NCBI GenBank assembly: GCA_026647565.1
Contig: JAPKGU010000018.1
Coordinates: forward strand, 1-35,044
Direction of reading: 5' to 3'
Length of the DNA: 35,044 nucleotides
From: Phycisphaerales bacterium
GTDB taxonomy: Bacteria > Planctomycetota > Phycisphaerae > Phycisphaerales > UBA1924
Shown: positions 31,967 to 35,044 of the stretch, piece by piece
How the letters are laid out: every line of letters starts with the position of its first letter
How positions within the stretch are numbered: the stretch's first letter is position 1
Made by a program: the position numbers and the translations under genes
The notes under the pieces: generated by a model
Database searches by the model: none
Seen by the model: only the letters and a program-made list of their open reading frames with translations
Told to the model about the DNA's origin: nothing

Positions 31967-34453
31967 ATGGGCTCCATGATCAACTTCGGAATCGACCTGG
32001 GGACGACCAACTCATTGCTGGCGCGGTTCAACAAGGGTGAGGTGGAAGTCTTCAAGAACCCAAACGGGTTCAAGGAGACGCTTCCGTCGATCGTCGGGTT
32101 CCGCAACGATCGCATATTGGTGGGAGAGCAGGCACGGACCTTCGCCGAGAAGGACCCGAAGAGCGTGGTGAGCCAGTTCAAGCGAAAGATGGGCACGACT
32201 GAGACTTTCAAGATCAAGTCCACAGGCCAGTCCAAGACGCCGATCGAGCTGTCGGCGTTCGTGCTCAAGGAGCTGAAGACCTTCATCCGCACGGGCGAGG
32301 TGCCGGATGCCGTGGTTCTCACCATCCCCGCGTCGTTCGACATGCTGCAGTCGAACGCCACAAAGGAGGCGGGCTACGCGGCCGGGTTCAAGCAGGTTGT
32401 GCTTCTCCAGGAGCCGATCGCCGCCAGCCTGGCGTATGCGAACAAGGAAAAGGGGATCGACTTAAAGAACAGTCAGTGGATTGTGTACGACCTTGGAGGA
32501 GGCACGTTCGACGTGGCGCTGGTAAAGATCGTTCAAGGCGAACTGAAGGTGGTCGACCATGAGGGCGACAACTACCTCGGCGGTGCGGATTTCGATGCGT
32601 TGATCGTTGAACAAATTGTTGTTCCTGCGCTGACAAAGCGGGGTCAGTTCAAGGACTTGCTGTCGCAAATGCGAAGCGAGTCGGGGAAGCACAACCGACT
32701 GTGGTATCGGCTTCTCAACCTCGCTGAGCAGGCGAAGATTGAACTGTCTGCGAGGTCCTCCGCCGAGATCGAGGTCACGGTGGAGGACGACTCTGGCACA
32801 ACCGTCGAGGCCATCCTTCCCATCTCTCGCTCTGAGTTTGAGTCCATCATCAAGGACTCCATCGACCGGACGGCGGAAATGCTGAGGACGATCCTCACTC
32901 GGAACTCGCTTCGTCCGCAGGATTTGAAGTTTGTCCTCATGGTCGGCGGCTCTACATATTCCCCTTTTGTGCGACAGAGAATTGAGGAGCTTCTTGGCAT
33001 CCCCGTGAACACCGGGATTGACCCGACGAACGCGATCGCGGTGGGCGCCGCGTACTTCGCAGCCACGCGAGAGGTGAATCTTCGCGAGCAGGATGCCAAG
33101 CCGACCGCTCCCGACGCTATTCGGATCAGAGTGGCTTACAACCGTGCATCGCAGGAGGCCGAAGAGATGTTCTCGGCGAAGGTCGAAGGGAGCACGGAAG
33201 GCCTGTTCTATAGGATTGTCCGCAACGACGGCGGCTACGACAGCGGACTGAAGACCCTTGCTGTTCGAATCGTGGAAGATCTTCCACTTCAGGCTGACGC
33301 CTACAACCTGTTCTCGCTGAAGATCTTGGATCGCCACAATAACGTGGTGCCGGCGGACGTCGATACAATTCAGATCGCTCAGGGAAAGTACAGCGTCGCC
33401 GGACAGCTTCTCCCCGAGGATCTCGCGCTGGTAAAGGATGACATGGCCGGTGACACGAAGCTAGAGCCGATCTTCGTGAAGAACACTGTGCTGCCCGCAC
33501 GTACGAAGAAGACGGTCGAGGTGAGCAAGACGATCGTGCATGGCTCGGACGACCAAATCCAAATCATCGTCGTAGAGGGTCCGTCCGACAATCACTTCAC
33601 CGCGAATAAGCGCATTGGATACTTGGTCATTTCCGGAAAAGGTCTGAAGCGTGACCTGATGCGCGGAACTGAGATCGATCTGACTTTCGAAGTCTCCGAA
33701 TCCCGAGACCTCACTGTCCAGGCCTTCGTTAACCCATCCGGCCCGGAATTCTCGCAGGTGTTCACGCCGACACGACGGGATGTGCCCGCTGCCACGTTGG
33801 CCGAGGAGGTAAGGATGCTCGGCACCCGCTTGGAGGAGGAGAAGGCTGAGGCGCTTGCTAGCGAAAGATTCGAGGTCGTGGACCACCTCGACAAACTCCT
33901 GGCGCCGCTAAAGGAGCTGCATGTGGAGTCCGGCCTGCTGGCGGCAGACGACGTGACCGACTCCCGTTACAAGCTGGAGGATCGCAAGCGAAAGATCGCC
34001 CAAGAGATGAATGGATTGATCGCAGGCAAGAGGGTCGAGCGCCTCCGCGGCGAATATCGAGAGACCAAAGAGCGCGTCACCGCGATCGTCACCGAGAGCG
34101 GGAACGACCAGGAGCGCCGCCAACTGCATGAAATCGTCGCTCGTGAGCACACGTTCCTGAACTCAAACAACCCCAGCAAGATCGAGGCTGCGGTGGACCA
34201 CCTCGACCGGATCTCTTTCCAAATTCTTCGTCGTACCCCTGATTTCCTCATTGGTTGGTTCCAGCACCTGATCGAGAAGCGCGAAATGCTGAATGACCAG
34301 CTTCAGGCCAAGAACCTCATCGATGCAGGAAAGAAGCACGTTGCCGCTGAGGAGTTTGATCGGTTGGCGGAAGTCAATGCACGGCTTCATGCGCTGCTCC
34401 CGCAGCAGGTCAAGGAGTCCGAAGAGATGCGGCACTTTACAGGCATCTGCTGA
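31967..34453 (+). CDS. Atypical Hsp70 with normal ATPase domain and unusual C-terminus
   Basis: The 828-residue protein has an intact actin-like ATPase domain (about 4-375): I-D10-L-G-T-T-N-S, K72 in F-K-R-K-M-G, L-T-I-P-A-S-F, D-L-G-G-G-T-F-D (175-182), and M-V-G-G-S-T (near 325-330). The hydrophobic D-V-L-L-L linker of DnaK is missing; R-E-Q-D-A-K-P-T-A-P-D stands there. Residues about 380-605 are strand-rich but do not show the DnaK substrate-domain motifs. About 610-828 is long, charged and helical, ending near Q-Q-V-K-E-S. GAAGGAG (31951-31957) precedes the ATG. Likely a client-specific Hsp70 working with the two genes before it. Confidence 0.88.
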   Translation: MGSMINFGIDLGTTNSLLARFNKGEVEVFKNPNGFKETLPSIVGFRNDRILVGEQARTFAEKDPKSVVSQFKRKMGTTETFKIKSTGQSKTPIELSAFVLKELKTFIRTGEVPDAVVLTIPASFDMLQSNATKEAGYAAGFKQVVLLQEPIAASLAYANKEKGIDLKNSQWIVYDLGGGTFDVALVKIVQGELKVVDHEGDNYLGGADFDALIVEQIVVPALTKRGQFKDLLSQMRSESGKHNRLWYRLLNLAEQAKIELSARSSAEIEVTVEDDSGTTVEAILPISRSEFESIIKDSIDRTAEMLRTILTRNSLRPQDLKFVLMVGGSTYSPFVRQRIEELLGIPVNTGIDPTNAIAVGAAYFAATREVNLREQDAKPTAPDAIRIRVAYNRASQEAEEMFSAKVEGSTEGLFYRIVRNDGGYDSGLKTLAVRIVEDLPLQADAYNLFSLKILDRHNNVVPADVDTIQIAQGKYSVAGQLLPEDLALVKDDMAGDTKLEPIFVKNTVLPARTKKTVEVSKTIVHGSDDQIQIIVVEGPSDNHFTANKRIGYLVISGKGLKRDLMRGTEIDLTFEVSESRDLTVQAFVNPSGPEFSQVFTPTRRDVPAATLAEEVRMLGTRLEEEKAEALASERFEVVDHLDKLLAPLKELHVESGLLAADDVTDSRYKLEDRKRKIAQEMNGLIAGKRVERLRGEYRETKERVTAIVTESGNDQERRQLHEIVAREHTFLNSNNPSKIEAAVDHLDRISFQILRRTPDFLIGWFQHLIEKREMLNDQLQAKNLIDAGKKHVAAEEFDRLAEVNARLHALLPQQVKESEEMRHFTGIC

Positions 34454-34654
34454 TCTGCTACACGATCTAGTCCTTGTGCATGCAGAGGCGGAGCTCCGCA
34501 CGGCAACGGTTCACTGATGCCCGACCTCGCAACGCCGCTATGAGGTGGCGTCGTGGCTGCGGACACATTGCCCGCGGCAACGCGGCGCCCCGGGCTCGAC
34601 GCATTGTGAAAGGCTCTTCGGGATTCCGTCCTCCGACGGGTTAGTTGCTCTTTG

Positions 34655-34674
34655 GCGGGTCGCTGTTGACCCGC
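34655..34674 (+). promoter_or_regulatory. 7-bp-arm hairpin just before a ribosome binding site
   Basis: Arms GCGGGTC and GACCCGC surround GCTGTT and end one base before the GAAGGAG of the next gene. It could modulate translation or end read-through from the Hsp70 operon. The rest of 34454-34654 shows no gene I can support. Confidence 0.3.
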
Positions 34675-34687
34675 GAAGGAGCCGTTC

Positions 34688-34960
34688 GTGTACCAGCAGG
34701 ACCCTCTGGACTCCGCCGCCAAGCGGCGCGAGGCCGTCATCGCCACGCTGGCCGCCGCGGTGCACCGATGGCACCGCGAGCGCATCCGGGGCGGCGTCCG
34801 CGCCAGTCGGGCCGCCAGCATCGCGCCGGCGGAGCATCGAAAACCCGAGAGTTCTCGACTTGACCCTGCGGAAGATGATCGCCCTGATCGTCCGCTCCCG
34901 CTCGATCCGGACACGGCCGCGGGCCATGTCGGGGCCGAGCGGGCAGGAGGACCTTCATGA
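34688..34960 (+). CDS. Hypothetical small basic protein, 90 aa
   Basis: The start is GTG with GAAGGAG six bases upstream. The protein opens with D-P-L-D-S-A-A-K-R-R-E-A-V-I-A-T-L-A-A-A-V, a helix, then an Arg-rich stretch and an acidic Pro-rich end (D-P-A-E-D-D-R-P-D-R-P-L-P-L-D). I do not recognise it. The end overlaps the next gene by four bases, which supports both genes being real. No close relation to the Hsp70 operon is evident. Confidence 0.5.
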   Translation: MYQQDPLDSAAKRREAVIATLAAAVHRWHRERIRGGVRASRAASIAPAEHRKPESSRLDPAEDDRPDRPLPLDPDTAAGHVGAERAGGPS

Positions 34961-35044
34961 CGCCTCAAGCCGGGTGGGGCCAAATTCGGCCAGGTTGTTG
35001 GCACATTCCTGGAGAATATGGCTCAAAGGTGGAGCAGGTTCGGC
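34957..35044 (+). CDS. Unknown gene, 5' end only (window edge)
   Basis: The first 29 codons run M-T-P-Q-A-G-W-G-Q-I-R-P-G-C-W-H-I-P-G-E-Y-G and stay open to the last base. AGGAGG lies upstream and the ATG overlaps the previous TGA. The G-W-G-Q-I-x-P-G-C-W pattern looks specific, yet I cannot name a family. Confidence 0.5.
   Translation, partial: MTPQAGWGQIRPGCWHIPGEYGSKVEQVR

Noticed and set aside
34539-34643. 34-codon plus-strand frame after the Hsp70 gene
   Set aside because: Arg-rich, no ribosome binding site and no recognisable feature.

Overview
The window is high-GC DNA that reads as an accessory region of a Gram-negative bacterium. Lipoproteins, a TolC-type outer-membrane factor and periplasmic adaptors are all present. 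The very GC-rich coding, the Cys-rich exported proteins with a P-W-D-Y-C-C motif and the Ser/Gly-rich Hint protein make a planctomycete (Phycisphaerae-like) source plausible. That assignment is an impression, not a measurement.

Region 1 (1-9950, + strand) is a tightly coupled phage head module. It holds the terminase large subunit C-terminus (cut by the window edge), a zinc-ribbon mini-protein, a small joining-type protein, a lambda-type portal and a prohead protease fused to the major capsid protein. A 90-residue unknown, a class I methyltransferase, a MptE/DUF115-like protein, a Ser/Gly-rich protein carrying a Hint self-processing domain and two GT32-type glycosyltransferases follow. From the capsid gene on, nearly every gene starts inside the stop codon of the previous one. 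No tail, tape-measure, baseplate, lysis or integrase gene follows; the run ends abruptly against the next region.

Region 2 (9944-28765, - strand, transcribed right to left) is a metal-efflux island of 14 genes. In transcription order it holds a Cys-rich exported protein, outer-membrane factor (CusC-like), periplasmic adaptor (CusB-like), RND pump (CusA/CzcA-like), His-rich lipoprotein, exported heavy-metal-binding-domain protein, lipoprotein, Zn/Cd/Pb-type P1B ATPase, second Cys-rich exported protein, HlyD-like adaptor, LolD/MacB-type ATPase, two FtsX/MacB-type permeases and an exported two-repeat Cys-rich protein. Two strong hairpins (19241-19276 and 15901-15926) seem to divide it into three transcription units. 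A 21-bp-period repeat array of nine copies sits between the adaptor and pump genes. No metal-responsive regulator is visible.

Region 3 (29419-34453, + strand) is visibly less GC-rich. It is a three-gene operon: a TPR protein with a J-domain-like segment lacking HPD, a 131-residue unknown, and an 828-residue atypical Hsp70 with a normal ATPase domain, no canonical linker or DnaK substrate domain, and a long helical tail. I regard it as the best candidate for an undescribed system, together with the phage-borne Hint/glycosyltransferase cassette.

Region 4 (34454-35044) holds two small overlapping genes of unknown function, the second cut by the window end.
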